A stretch of DNA of 64,000 bases from Acetivibrio alkalicellulosi (GCA_008125075.1 VLTH01000003.1:7199-71198), one strand, 5' to 3'; numbered from the stretch's first letter, positions 17,358 through 25,969 are shown. Program-made: numbers and translations. Notes: generated by a model not told the origin, from the sequence alone.

Positions 17358-17454
17358 GCTGGTTGTTCAACCATACAAGGTGATCCCGAGGTCTAGGAGG
17401 TGCACATCCGAAGAGAGTTTGTGGGTAACTAATGGCGGGAACCATGCAACAAGC
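17358..17454 (+). ncRNA. Second structured element in the pilin leader
   Basis: Between the terminator and the first pilin gene, GC..GTTG (17358-17365) pairs with CAAC..GC (17447-17454), and CCCG (near 17385) pairs with CGGG (near 17436). Inside is a small GGA/TCC hairpin around 17397-17409 and a hairpin AGTT, loop TGTGGGT (17420-17426), AACT. The loop repeats the one at 17224 and at 11186. G+C content is visibly higher than in surrounding DNA. The function is unknown; it may be a second aptamer, a partner for the first or an mRNA stabiliser. Confidence 0.4.
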
Positions 17455-17512
17455 TAATGAAAGTAGGAAAATAAAAAATAATATATTTAAAATACGAAAG
17501 GGGTAAATCGTA

Positions 17513-17815
17513 ATGATATTACAAAAAATTAAAGGATTATTTATTGAAGAAGAAGGTCAAGGTCTAGTTGAGTACGGAGTAGTTGTGGGTGTTGTAGCAG
17601 CACTAGCAATCGTAGCAGCAGTGATTTTCAGAGCAGAGTTAACAGCAGTGTGGACGGCAACTGCAGACGGTGTGCATGAAGGACATGAGTTCATCGAAGA
17701 TACTGTAGAAGCGGTTATGGATGCAGAGTATGATGATATCTGGTCAGACGATGGATTGTTAGGACGTACTTGCGATGGATCAGAAGCAGCGTTTGAATTT
17801 TTTACAAGAGACTAA
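17513..17815 (+). CDS. flp: Flp pilin 1 (long, acidic)
   Basis: 100 residues. The class III prepilin signature EEEGQGLVEYGVVVGVVAAL (about 11-30) has a Gly-Gln cleavage site followed by Glu+5 and Tyr+6, and a single hydrophobic helix forming the pilus core. The C-terminal half (about 45-100) is an unusual acidic extension (DAEYDDIWSDDG) with one cysteine, making it about twice the size of ordinary Flp pilins. A good AAAGGGG ribosome site precedes the ATG. It is the first gene after a long regulated leader and is followed by two shorter Flp pilins. It is probably the major pilin, or a decorated form of it. Confidence 0.88.
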   Translation: MILQKIKGLFIEEEGQGLVEYGVVVGVVAALAIVAAVIFRAELTAVWTATADGVHEGHEFIEDTVEAVMDAEYDDIWSDDGLLGRTCDGSEAAFEFFTRD

Positions 17816-17908
17816 TCCCAGACTAAAAACAACAATATAAAGCAGACATAAATTAGGGCCATCCTTAATGGGTGGTCCTAATATAAATATTTATGGAGTT
17901 GAATATAT

Positions 17909-18082
17909 GTGAAAGTATTATTTAGATTAAAAAACCTATGGTTAAAAGAAAAGGGGCAGAGTATTGTAGAATACGGACTTTTAGTGGGGCTTTCCTCGGT
18001 AATAGGGGTAATTGCTGTAACGATATTTCGAGAAAAGCTTGAAGAGTTATTTATAAAATTGGTGGAAGTCTTAAGTTTGTAA
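17909..18082 (+). CDS. flp: Flp pilin 2 (short)
   Basis: 57 residues from a GTG start preceded by ATGGAG. The sequence KEKGQSIVEYGLLVGLSSVI is a canonical Flp prepilin motif (Gly-Gln cleavage, Glu+5, Tyr+6) followed by one membrane helix and a short amphipathic tail (REKLEELFIKLVEVLSL). The length is typical of Flp pilins. An ATG two bases earlier is followed at once by a stop, so GTG at 17909 is the start. It lies 15 bases before the third pilin, to which it is closely similar (GLxVGLxSVxGVxAVTIF), showing a tandem duplication. Confidence 0.85.
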   Translation: MKVLFRLKNLWLKEKGQSIVEYGLLVGLSSVIGVIAVTIFREKLEELFIKLVEVLSL

Positions 18083-18096
18083 GGGGTTGAAAGGCT

Positions 18097-18330
18097 ATGA
18101 AATTGTTGCTGAAATTAAAAGAGCTATGTCTTAAAGAAGACGCACAAAATATTGTAGAGTATGGGCTTATTGTGGGGCTTGCTTCAGTAATGGGAGTGCT
18201 TGCTGTAACAATATTCAGAGGAGAAATTACAGCTTTAATAATAAAAGTTGCAGATGCCATATCTGCTGGAAGTTCTAGAATCGATGAAATGATAGATGCA
18301 TTAGGAAATATAGATGATTTAATAGATTGA
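18097..18330 (+). CDS. flp: Flp pilin 3
   Basis: 77 residues. KEDAQNIVEYGLIVGLASVM gives a prepilin motif in which the residue before the usual Gln is Ala, not Gly (DA-Q), so cleavage may be less efficient or shifted. One membrane helix follows, then an acidic tail (ISAGSSRIDEMIDALGNIDD). It closely resembles the preceding 57-residue pilin and carries an extra C-terminal 20 residues. AGGGGTTGAAAGG precedes the ATG. It is probably a minor pilin of the same Tad pilus. Confidence 0.85.
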   Translation: MKLLLKLKELCLKEDAQNIVEYGLIVGLASVMGVLAVTIFRGEITALIIKVADAISAGSSRIDEMIDALGNIDDLID

Positions 18331-18353
18331 GTGGTTAGTTCTATGGAGGGAAA

Positions 18354-18872
18354 ATGAAAATGATAGAAATAATAGATATCATATTAATAGGCATTATTGT
18401 TGTATGTATTATTACAGACTTGAAAAATAGAAAAATTTATAATAAAGTAATTTATCCAACCTTTATATTTGCAATCACATATCACTTTATAACAGGGGGA
18501 TGGAATGAACTAATGCATTCACTCATTGGAACCTTAGTTGGATTGGCACTACTTTTTATACCATATTACTTTAATAAATTTGGAGCAGGGGATATAAAAC
18601 TCCTTGCATTGGTTGGTGCCTTAAAGGGACCTGGTTTTGTGTTTCATACAGGTATTTATATGGGTGTAATAGGAGCTATTATTGCTTTATGCTATGTTGT
18701 TTTAAGCTTTGGTGGACCATTTAAAATACTAAGTGCAATCCTTACAACCACTATGTATAGAAAAAGACCTCAAAAATTAAAAGACTTAATGAAGTCAAAG
18801 ATGCCTTACGCAATTCCAATTTGTGGAGGAGCCCTTTTTTGTCTGCTGTTTGAGGGGTATCGTTTATGGTGA
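18354..18872 (+). CDS. tadV: Prepilin peptidase TadV/CpaA (A24 family)
   Basis: 172 residues with about five membrane helices. The two catalytic aspartates of A24 peptidases appear as ITDLKNRKI (about residue 22) and FGAGDIKLLALVGALKG (GxGD, about 80-96). It lacks the N-terminal methylase domain, as is usual for TadV/CpaA. It would cleave the three Flp prepilins encoded just upstream. GGAGGG precedes the start; an ATG six bases further in is an equally possible start. Its 3' end overlaps the TadE gene by 7 bases. Confidence 0.9.
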   Translation: MKMIEIIDIILIGIIVVCIITDLKNRKIYNKVIYPTFIFAITYHFITGGWNELMHSLIGTLVGLALLFIPYYFNKFGAGDIKLLALVGALKGPGFVFHTGIYMGVIGAIIALCYVVLSFGGPFKILSAILTTTMYRKRPQKLKDLMKSKMPYAIPICGGALFCLLFEGYRLW

Positions 18873-19264
18873 AAAGTGAAGCAGGTCAATCCATAGTAGA
18901 GTTTGCATTGGTGTTACCTGTAGCTATTTTATTGATTTTTGGGATTGTAGATATGGGTCGTTTGATTGTTACACATTTGCATTTAGAGCATAATTCTCAA
19001 CAAGTGGTGAGATTGGCAGGTTGGGGGGATAAGAGTCAAGAAGAGTTAGAAGAATTTGCACAAGAGATTATGAGTATTGGAAACCCTGAGAATCTACAGG
19101 TAATTCTAGAGGAAAAAGAAGGACAGCCAGGAGATGCTGGGACTTATGCAGTAGTAACATTAAATTATAATTTTAAGTTTATTACACCCTTTTTATCTAC
19201 TGCCTATGGAGAGCATGAGGTAAAGTCAAAGTCAATTATCCGAGTAGAAAATAATGGGGGATGA
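18866..19264 (+). CDS. tadE: TadE-like pseudopilin
   Basis: 132 residues. The N-terminus EAGQSIVEFALVLPVAILLI is the TadE prepilin-like motif and helix, followed by VDMGRLIVTHLHLEHNSQQV, the usual TadE region after the membrane segment. The C-terminal part is predicted extracellular beta structure. TadE-type proteins are minor pilins needed for assembly. It overlaps the peptidase gene and is followed by a TadG-like gene, consistent with one operon. Confidence 0.88.
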   Translation: MVKSEAGQSIVEFALVLPVAILLIFGIVDMGRLIVTHLHLEHNSQQVVRLAGWGDKSQEELEEFAQEIMSIGNPENLQVILEEKEGQPGDAGTYAVVTLNYNFKFITPFLSTAYGEHEVKSKSIIRVENNGG

Positions 19265-19287
19265 TGAATAGGTAGGTGCTTTTAGTG

Positions 19288-19716
19288 ATGAAAATAATTA
19301 AAACTTTACATAAAAATGAGCAGGGTAGTATTTTGGTCTTGATGTCTTTTTTCATAGTCATATTTTGTTTGTTTATGGCTGTGTTTTTTGATGCAGGATT
19401 TCTTTATATGCAAAAAAGCCGAGTTCAAAAAATAGCTAATGTGGCTGCTCTTTCAGGGATTCAGGTAATAGATGATGGAGTAGATGCAGTAGAAAATGTG
19501 ATAGAACACATAGTGAGGGAGCATGGAGAGAATTTAAGTGACGAAAATTCAAGCATTACAATAGTAATAAACATTAATGACGATGAAGTAGATGTAACAC
19601 TTAGTAAAGAAATATCATTAGGATTAAGCAGATTGATTGTAAATCAAGGAAGTAAAACCATAGATGTTAATGCAAAAGCTAAAAATGGCGGTCATGGCGC
19701 TATCCTAATAGAATAA
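19288..19716 (+). CDS. TadG-like pilus assembly protein
   Basis: 142 residues from ATG 19288; GTG at 19276 or 19285 are alternatives and the ribosome site (AGGTAGG) does not decide clearly. NEQGSILVLMSFFIVIFCLF is a TadE/G-type membrane segment, followed by DAGFLYMQKSRVQKIANVAAL, the conserved start of the TadG domain. It lacks the long von Willebrand factor domain of large TadG proteins, so it is a short minor-pilin-like form. Position between TadE and CpaB supports the pilus role. Confidence 0.82.
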   Translation: MKIIKTLHKNEQGSILVLMSFFIVIFCLFMAVFFDAGFLYMQKSRVQKIANVAALSGIQVIDDGVDAVENVIEHIVREHGENLSDENSSITIVININDDEVDVTLSKEISLGLSRLIVNQGSKTIDVNAKAKNGGHGAILIE

Positions 19717-19750
19717 ATTTAGAGATTAATGGATTGAGGGGAGATAAAAA

Positions 19751-20548
19751 ATGCATAAAAAAAAGCTGATATTTTTAGCAGGGTTAATGGGTATATTAAT
19801 GACCTTTATAATTTTCCTTGCTTTTACACGTATATCGTTAAGGTCAAAGGCAACAGTAGCCCAAAGACCTGTAGTGGTGGCTTTACAGGGTATAAGGCAG
19901 TATGACAGGATTACTCAACAAAATGTAGGAATTGTAATGATGCCAGAGGAAGTAGTGCATCCTGCTGCACCAAGTAGCTTAAGAGATGTGGTAGGTAAAT
20001 TTGCAGGGGCAGATCTAATAAGGGATGAGGTTATATTATCTCATCGAATTATGACTGAGCAGCAGATAAAAATGCCCATTTCTTATATGGTACAGGATAA
20101 TTATAGAGCTGCTTCAGTAAAAGTGGACTATATTGATGCCATTTCACACTCTATAAAACCAGGAGATTATGTAGATGTGATTTTTATAAAAGACCCTGAT
20201 GATGATGAATATCAAGAAGTGAGTATTCTAATTAGAAGAGTCCGTGTACTTCATGTGGCATGGGATCAGGATAAAACAGAAGAAGATAGTGGACAAAGAA
20301 GAAGACAAGAGGATAGATTTGTCACTTTACAAGTTAGTCAGAATGATTTGATGAAACTAGTAAACGCTCAGGTGACAGGTAAACTTCAACTGGTCATTCA
20401 CGGAATTGGAAATAATATGACAGAAGAAATCAGTTTAGTTGATGAGCTTGAACAAGAACAAGTAGTAGAAGTAAATGAAGAGCAGTCAGATGAAATAAGT
20501 GATGAACAGCCAATTGATGACTCAGAAAGGACTGCGGAAGATGAGTAA
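19751..20548 (+). CDS. cpaB: Flp pilus assembly protein CpaB/RcpC
   Basis: 265 residues. An N-terminal membrane anchor (about 5-27) is followed by an SAF domain (about 40-105; VVVALQGIRQYDRITQQNV and IRDEVILSHRI), then a conserved C-terminal RcpC/CpaB domain with SIKPGDYVDVIFI. The last 40 residues are highly acidic. CpaB sits outside the membrane and may bind peptidoglycan or shape the assembly complex; in Gram-positives there is no secretin partner. Its stop overlaps the tadZ start (ATGAGTAA). Confidence 0.87.
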   Translation: MHKKKLIFLAGLMGILMTFIIFLAFTRISLRSKATVAQRPVVVALQGIRQYDRITQQNVGIVMMPEEVVHPAAPSSLRDVVGKFAGADLIRDEVILSHRIMTEQQIKMPISYMVQDNYRAASVKVDYIDAISHSIKPGDYVDVIFIKDPDDDEYQEVSILIRRVRVLHVAWDQDKTEEDSGQRRRQEDRFVTLQVSQNDLMKLVNAQVTGKLQLVIHGIGNNMTEEISLVDELEQEQVVEVNEEQSDEISDEQPIDDSERTAEDE

Positions 20549-21437
20549 GACCGAAAGTTTTAAAAAATATACACCCCTTGAAGAAAAGGGAAAAGGTGAA
20601 ATGGTTGTGATATGCAGTGCTAAGGGAGGAGTAGGAAAAACCGTTGTTTCAACAAATTTAGCAGTGGCTCTATCAAAGAAAAAATACAAGGTGGCGCTTT
20701 TAGATGGAGACTTTCAGTTTGGAGACTTGAATGTAGCACTAAATGTAATACCCAACTTTACTATTAAAGAAGCAGCAGAAGGACTTCAGTTTTTAGATGA
20801 AAGTACTATAAATACTTATTTAACATCCCACTTAAGTGGTATAAAGCTACTTGCAGCACCTGAAGCTCCTGAATATGCAGACCTTATAACTCCTGTTGCG
20901 TTAAAAAAGATTTATAGTGTATTACTTGAAGAATATGACTTTGTTATTGTAGATACAGGAGTAGGTCTAGAAGAAAAGACTTTACAAATAATAGAAGATG
21001 CACATCATATATGGATTATGAGTAATTTAGATATTACCTCCATTAAAAATACAAGACTTATGCTTGATACTTTAGAAAAGCTTCAGTTAGGTGGAAAATC
21101 AAAGTTGATTATTAATAATACATCGGAAGTAGTTATAGTTGGAGAAAAAGAGGCAGAGGACAGTATAGGAAAATCTATTTTTTCCTCTTTGCCCTATGAT
21201 GATAAGACTGTTACCCAGTCTATAAATTATGGAACTCCCTTTGTATTAGACTCAAATTATAAAAAAAGCATTATAACTAAAAGAGTGATGAATCTAGCAA
21301 CCTATATAAGTGGTAAGTCAAATGTTGATTTAAAGGAAAACATACAGAGCTCAAAATTGAGCTTCTTTACTGATAAAATAAAGAAAATGACAGCAAGGAG
21401 TGATATTAATGAATCTATTACAGAGAATAGAAAATAA
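20541..21437 (+). CDS. tadZ: TadZ/CpaE-like MinD-family ATPase
   Basis: 298 residues from ATG 20541, chosen because AAGG lies just upstream and it overlaps the cpaB stop in an ATGAGTAA junction. The deviant Walker A KGGVGKTVVSTNLA (about 26-39) and DGDFQFGDLNVAL identify a ParA/MinD ATPase. Unlike many TadZ proteins it lacks an N-terminal receiver-like domain. TadZ places the pilus machinery at a cell pole or site. The last 29 bases overlap the start of tadA, indicating coupled translation. Confidence 0.88.
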   Translation: MSKTESFKKYTPLEEKGKGEMVVICSAKGGVGKTVVSTNLAVALSKKKYKVALLDGDFQFGDLNVALNVIPNFTIKEAAEGLQFLDESTINTYLTSHLSGIKLLAAPEAPEYADLITPVALKKIYSVLLEEYDFVIVDTGVGLEEKTLQIIEDAHHIWIMSNLDITSIKNTRLMLDTLEKLQLGGKSKLIINNTSEVVIVGEKEAEDSIGKSIFSSLPYDDKTVTQSINYGTPFVLDSNYKKSIITKRVMNLATYISGKSNVDLKENIQSSKLSFFTDKIKKMTARSDINESITENRK

Positions 21438-22818
21438 AGCAAAGGAAAAAGAAATGTCTGTTTTAAATTCAGGCACAAAACCCCAAGACAATAATATAGT
21501 GAGTGAGCCTTTAGCCAATCAAGCTAAAAAAACAAAGTTATTAGATACTCAATCCGAATTATACACTATCAAGTACAGTGAATTTAAAGACAGGATTTAT
21601 AAAAGAATACTAGTAGAGCTACGGAGTAAACCAGTAGAAGAAGTTATACCCCTTGTTGATGAAGTTGCTCTGGAGATTCTTTCAAATAATGAAGAGTATA
21701 AAGAAGTTGAAAGAGATAAATTGGTAAATGAAATTATAAATGATTTAGAAGGATTTGGGCCCATTAATCCTCTGTTACTTGATCATGACATAAATGAAAT
21801 AATGGTAAATGGTCCATATCAGGTCTATGTGGAGCGAAAAGGTAAAATAGAGATGACAGATGTCAAGTTTCGAAATGATGAACATGTACTAAATGTAATT
21901 GACAAAATTGTTGCTCCTATAGGTAGAAGAATTGATGAGAGTAGCCCCATGGTAGACGCAAGACTTCCTGATGGATCAAGGGTAAATGCCATTATATCAC
22001 CACTTGCATTAGACGGTCCTACCATTACCATTAGAAAGTTTTCAAAAATACCCTTTGAAATTGACGATCTCATTCGATTTGGCACCTTAAATGGAAATGT
22101 GGCAAGATTTTTAGAGGCATGTGTAAAGGCAAGGTTAAATGTTTTTGTAAGCGGAGGTACAGGTTCAGGAAAGACCACAACTTTAAACGTACTTTCGTCT
22201 TTTATTCCAAGTGAAGAAAGGATTGTTACAATAGAGGACTCTGCTGAGTTGCAATTGTCTCAGGAGCATGTCATAAGACTAGAATCCCGTCCTGCAAATA
22301 TAGAGGGAAGGGGTGAAATAACCATAAGGGATTTGGTGAAAAACTCCCTTAGAATGAGACCTGAGAGAATAATTGTAGGGGAAGTAAGGGGAGCTGAAGC
22401 ATTAGATATGCTACAGGCAATGAATACTGGACATGATGGTTCATTGGCTACCGGTCACTCCAACAGTCCAAGGGATATGATTGCCAGACTTGAAACTATG
22501 GTATTGATGGCTGGATATGATCTGCCCATTCGAGCTATAAGAGAGCAAATTGCAGGGGCTCTGGATTTAATCATTCAACAGACCCGCTGTAAAGACGGAG
22601 TGAGAAGAATTACAAATGTCACAGAAGTGCAGGGAATGGAAGGAGATGTCATAGTTTTGCAGGATATTTTTACTTTTGATCATGAAAGTATAGACAGTTC
22701 TGGAAAGGTGGCGGGCAAGCTCCTGCCCAATGGAATTGTTCCTGGGTTTTATCCTTTATTTGAAAGATCAGGAATTGATCTTCCAACAGGCATTTTTGAT
22801 TACCTATGTATTTCCTAA
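21409..22818 (+). CDS. tadA: Pilus assembly ATPase TadA/CpaF
   Basis: 469 residues from ATG 21409, with AAGGAG 8 bases upstream. The secretion ATPase motifs are all present: Walker A SGGTGSGKTTTLN (about 247-259), the Asp box TIEDSAELQ, Walker B RPERIIVGEVRGAEALDML (about 320-338) and the His box TGHDGSLATGHSN. TadA powers extension, and in some systems retraction, of Flp pili and works as a hexamer at the membrane with TadB and TadC. It overlaps tadZ and is followed by tadB after a 195-base gap containing no gene. Confidence 0.93.
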   Translation: MNLLQRIENKAKEKEMSVLNSGTKPQDNNIVSEPLANQAKKTKLLDTQSELYTIKYSEFKDRIYKRILVELRSKPVEEVIPLVDEVALEILSNNEEYKEVERDKLVNEIINDLEGFGPINPLLLDHDINEIMVNGPYQVYVERKGKIEMTDVKFRNDEHVLNVIDKIVAPIGRRIDESSPMVDARLPDGSRVNAIISPLALDGPTITIRKFSKIPFEIDDLIRFGTLNGNVARFLEACVKARLNVFVSGGTGSGKTTTLNVLSSFIPSEERIVTIEDSAELQLSQEHVIRLESRPANIEGRGEITIRDLVKNSLRMRPERIIVGEVRGAEALDMLQAMNTGHDGSLATGHSNSPRDMIARLETMVLMAGYDLPIRAIREQIAGALDLIIQQTRCKDGVRRITNVTEVQGMEGDVIVLQDIFTFDHESIDSSGKVAGKLLPNGIVPGFYPLFERSGIDLPTGIFDYLCIS

Positions 22819-23013
22819 CAGATTTTACTATTGTATTTCAGGCTCCATGGAGCTATATTATTTAGAATTGACTAAATATAAGTTCTAATATTATTCATTA
22901 TAGATCTTATTTATTGACAGATAAGGGCTGTGAAAAGTGAAAGCAATATTTTAGCTAATCCTTAAATGCTTTAAATAATGAATGTTTAAAAATACTCTGA
23001 GTAGGTGAGAGAA

Positions 23014-23970
23014 TTGAGTAAGTTACAGATTTTGACTATGTTTTTAATAATATTTTTTATTATGTCTGCTTTTTGTATGCTTATATTAAAAGCAATAATA
23101 GTTGATGGTAAAAAAAAGCAAACTCCAATAAAGGTTAAAGGAGATGTGAAAAAACCATTATACAGTGCCAATAAAGGGATGAATAACATTAAACAAAAGA
23201 TCAGGTATGACGTATTAACTCCAGAAAGAATAAATGTTTTAGACTTAATGTTGGTTCGAGCGGGAGTAAAGCTAAGGCCTGAGGAATTCTTTATTATTAA
23301 TTGGGCTTGTTTACTTTTTACAGTGATTGTTCTATTCCTTATTACAAGATTTATTCTTATTTTACCTATTGCAGCTCTTGTAGGATACTTTACTCCATTA
23401 TTTATTATACAAGCAAAGAAAGACACTAGGCTTAAAAAATTTCACAAAGAACTTCCAAATTTACTTACCATGTTAATTGGTTCATTAAGATCGGGATTTA
23501 GCTTTATGCAGGCTCTTACAGCAGTGGCAGATGATTCAGAAGAAGTTATGAAAGAAGAATTAAATATTGTTATTAAGGAGCTTAAGATTGGAAGAGGAAT
23601 GGAGGAGGTTTTTGACGAGTGGTATCAGAGAGTTCCCATTGAAGATTTAAATTTGATGCTTCATGCAGTTGTAATTCAAAAGGAAACTGGTGGAAACCTG
23701 ACTACTATTTTAGAATCTATTTTAAATACCATAAAGGAAAAAATAAGTCTACATAGAAAATTATCAGCCCTAACGGCACAAGGAAAGATATCAGGTATTA
23801 TTATGACAGTACTTCCTATTGTAATAGGAATACTTAGTTATTTAGTAGACCGGGAGCATGCATCGATTATGTTTACCCATCCATTAGGTAAATTAATGCT
23901 TGCTTCTAGTGTAAGTGGAATGGTTGCGTGTTTTTTTATTATGCGTAAAATGACGAGAATGGAGGTGTAA
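23014..23970 (+). CDS. tadB: Pilus assembly membrane protein TadB
   Basis: 318 residues from a TTG start at 23014 placed 5 bases after AGGTGAG; a GTG at 23005 overlaps that ribosome site. An N-terminal helix pair, a cytoplasmic type II secretion F domain (LPNLLTMLIGSLRSGFSFMQ, about 150-170; and the FDEWYQRVP region) and two C-terminal helices follow the TadB pattern. It forms the membrane platform with TadC on which TadA acts. The stop lies 2 bases before tadC. Confidence 0.9.
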   Translation: MSKLQILTMFLIIFFIMSAFCMLILKAIIVDGKKKQTPIKVKGDVKKPLYSANKGMNNIKQKIRYDVLTPERINVLDLMLVRAGVKLRPEEFFIINWACLLFTVIVLFLITRFILILPIAALVGYFTPLFIIQAKKDTRLKKFHKELPNLLTMLIGSLRSGFSFMQALTAVADDSEEVMKEELNIVIKELKIGRGMEEVFDEWYQRVPIEDLNLMLHAVVIQKETGGNLTTILESILNTIKEKISLHRKLSALTAQGKISGIIMTVLPIVIGILSYLVDREHASIMFTHPLGKLMLASSVSGMVACFFIMRKMTRMEV

Positions 23971-23972
23971 AG

Positions 23973-24899
23973 ATGATATATTTTTTATTTTTTGCAGTAA
24001 TCAGCTTATGTGTTTATTTTCTTTTAATGTTCCTTTATGAACCAAGAGAACTTGTAAGGAAAAGATTATCTTTGTATGTAAAGAAAAAGCCTTTGAATAT
24101 AGGCAAAAAATCTTTATCAGTAAGTGTCAGAGAAAAAGGCTTTAGAGAAAGAATTATAAAGCCCCGCTGGAATAAACTAAAAAACAAATATGAAAATCTA
24201 ACCTCAGAAAAAAACCTGATTAAGGTGGAAAGGATGTTGATACAGGCTGGTTCACCTTTAAGAATTACAGCATTAGATTATAGACTTATTCAATATGGAC
24301 TATTTATTTCTTTTCCTTTTGCAGCTTTTTTGTTTTCAGTTGTAGTAAGACTTAACATTAAATTTTCATTTTTATGTATAGTATTAAGTTTATTAATAGC
24401 ATTTGTAATTCCAAGGTTTTGTGTAAAAAGGTGTATTAGAAATAGAAATAATAAAGCTTTAAAGGAACTACCCGATATATTGGACTTAATTAATGTTTCT
24501 TTGGAAGCAGGTCTTGGATTTGATGCATCCATTAAAAAAGTAGTTGATAAAAAGACAGGTGTTTTGGCACAGGCACTTAGGGATTGTCTTGAAGCCATGA
24601 GATTTGGTAAGACAAGGAAAGAAGCGTTAATTGAAATGGCAGAGAGTTTTCAGTTGGAAGAATTAAAATCATTGGTAAAAAGCATACTTCAAGGAGAGCG
24701 GTTTGGTATTAGCATGGTACAGGTCTTAAATGCACAGGTCATTGATATGAGAGAAAAAAGAAGGACATGGGCAGAAGAAAAAGCTATGAAGGTCCCCGTC
24801 AAAATGATTTTTCCAATTGTGTTTTTTGTTTTCCCAAGCCTTTTTATAATAACATTGGGACCTTCTGTGCTTCAACTATTATCAGGCCCAGGGCTATAA
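23973..24899 (+). CDS. tadC: Pilus assembly membrane protein TadC
   Basis: 308 residues, with GGAGGTG upstream of the ATG. A type II secretion F domain with LPDILDLINVSLEAGLGFDA (about 167-186) is flanked by two N-terminal and one or two C-terminal helices, the TadC layout. The C-terminus KVPVKMIFPIVFFVFPSLFI is strongly conserved in TadC proteins. It is the last gene of the tad operon; the next gene is convergent and its stop codon directly abuts that of tadC. Confidence 0.9.
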   Translation: MIYFLFFAVISLCVYFLLMFLYEPRELVRKRLSLYVKKKPLNIGKKSLSVSVREKGFRERIIKPRWNKLKNKYENLTSEKNLIKVERMLIQAGSPLRITALDYRLIQYGLFISFPFAAFLFSVVVRLNIKFSFLCIVLSLLIAFVIPRFCVKRCIRNRNNKALKELPDILDLINVSLEAGLGFDASIKKVVDKKTGVLAQALRDCLEAMRFGKTRKEALIEMAESFQLEELKSLVKSILQGERFGISMVQVLNAQVIDMREKRRTWAEEKAMKVPVKMIFPIVFFVFPSLFIITLGPSVLQLLSGPGL

Positions 24900-25226
24900 C
24901 TAATTAAAGTAGTAGGATAAAGCAATCATTGAAGTATTCCATACTACAATTAAACCCATTGCTATGGAAATATACTTAAACGTTTTTAATGTCATTTTAA
25001 AATTTCTACCAGCTAAGAATTTTAGCAACACAAATACAATCAGAGGGCTTAAAAATAATTTAAGAAGGATACCTTCCCAGGAAGTAATAATAGGAGCCAA
25101 TACGGGATTAACTTCTGATGCACCTAATGAAAGACCATAATAAGTTGTAATTAGGTCAAGGCATATTAGTATATACAAAATATAAAAACGCTCTTTGAAA
25201 ACATATCTTTGAACATTAGTTAACAT
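24900..25226 (-). CDS. DUF5658-like membrane protein
   Basis: 108 residues from ATG 25226, chosen because GGAGGTGTGTACA lies directly upstream; an ATG 15 bases earlier lacks a ribosome site. About three membrane helices fill the protein. LDLITTYYGLSLGASEVNPVL near the N-terminus is the signature I associate with DUF5658 membrane proteins. Its function is unknown. It converges on tadC with no intervening base, and there is no clear terminator between them. Confidence 0.65.
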   Translation of the reverse strand: MLTNVQRYVFKERFYILYILICLDLITTYYGLSLGASEVNPVLAPIITSWEGILLKLFLSPLIVFVLLKFLAGRNFKMTLKTFKYISIAMGLIVVWNTSMIALSYYFN

Positions 25227-25352
25227 TGTACACACCTCCATTATTAGTATTATAATATTATTCCCTTACTAGTCAGATTTAAACATAAGCCCAACCTCCC
25301 TGTTATATTTTTCATTATTATATATCGGCAACTTTTGGTTTTAGTTAACGAA

Positions 25353-25389
25353 ACAGTCTGCCGTCCCTGCGTTTCCCCTGCGTTTCGGA
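25353..25389 (+). repeat. Short dispersed GAAACAGTCTGCCG element
   Basis: GAAACAGTCTGCCG also occurs in inverted orientation at about 16935-16949 in the pilus leader region. Here it is followed by CGTCCCTGCGTTT and CCCTGCGTTTCGG, and a related CCCTGCGTTT lies near 26502. These G+C-rich scraps look like parts of a small intergenic repeat family. Confidence 0.4.
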
Positions 25390-25399
25390 GGTAAAGGTT

Positions 25400-25726
25400 A
25401 TGAAAAGCGTGTTTTTGATAGATGGCGATAATGAATTAACTAATGGATTGACTGGTATAGAAATGCTCTGTGAAGAGGATACCGTTTTGATTTTTTAGAG
25501 TTAAGGTATACAACTTACAAAAGCAAAACGAAGTTGTTCAGGCAGTAAAGCAAACATTCAGTTTATTGAAAGTGTAAAAGTGGGCAAAAATTCTGTTGAC
25601 TTTCAAATTGTAGCAGAATTAGGAGTTTTAATGGATAATCATCTTAAGCAAATATTTTTAGGTCAGGACAAGTCAGAAGATAAGCCCATTGCAGAAAAGA
25701 AAAGAATCAATAAGACAAATGGTTAA
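25400..25726 (+). pseudogene. PIN-like domain gene inactivated by two in-frame stops
   Basis: A good ribosome site (GGAGGTAAAGG) precedes ATG 25400, and the frame reads MKSVFLIDGDNELTNGLTGI to EDTVLIF, then TAG (25496-25498), one codon, TAA (25502-25504). It then continues in the same frame, with GIQLTKAKR, IQFIESVKVGKNSVDFQIVA and ELGVLMDN, to TAA at 25726. The whole is 108 codons. LIDGDN and VDFQIVAELG fit a PIN/NYN-type nuclease fold. Two different stop codons within three codons, probably replacing Tyr and Lys, argue for inactivation rather than recoding. Confidence 0.75.
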
Positions 25727-25969
25727 TCAGTTATTCACATCTATTTATTATCATATTAATCATATGTATATAGAAAAGATAAAAATTTAAACATTTTCGG
25801 CTCTACCAGTAAAATAAAATTCCAAGTTTATTTTGCTAAACTTTAAATCAACATTAATTTTTTTCTGTTTTTAAAATGTACATCTACAAAGAAAAGCGTA
25901 TTAATGTGTTTTAATGTTTTAAATTATGGGAAAGAAGAAAATAAGGATCAAGTGTAAAGGAGTATAAAA

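Noticed and set aside
17047-17512. Cyclic di-GMP riboswitch before the pilin gene
   Set aside because: Tempting for pilus control, but I find neither the GEMM-I core (GGACGCAAAGC, GGUAGCCGGGUU) nor a convincing type II pattern; kept only as an unclassified leader.
25496-25504. Stop-codon readthrough or pyrrolysine at TAG in the PIN-like gene
   Set aside because: A TAA follows one codon later, which recoding of TAG would not explain; decay is simpler.
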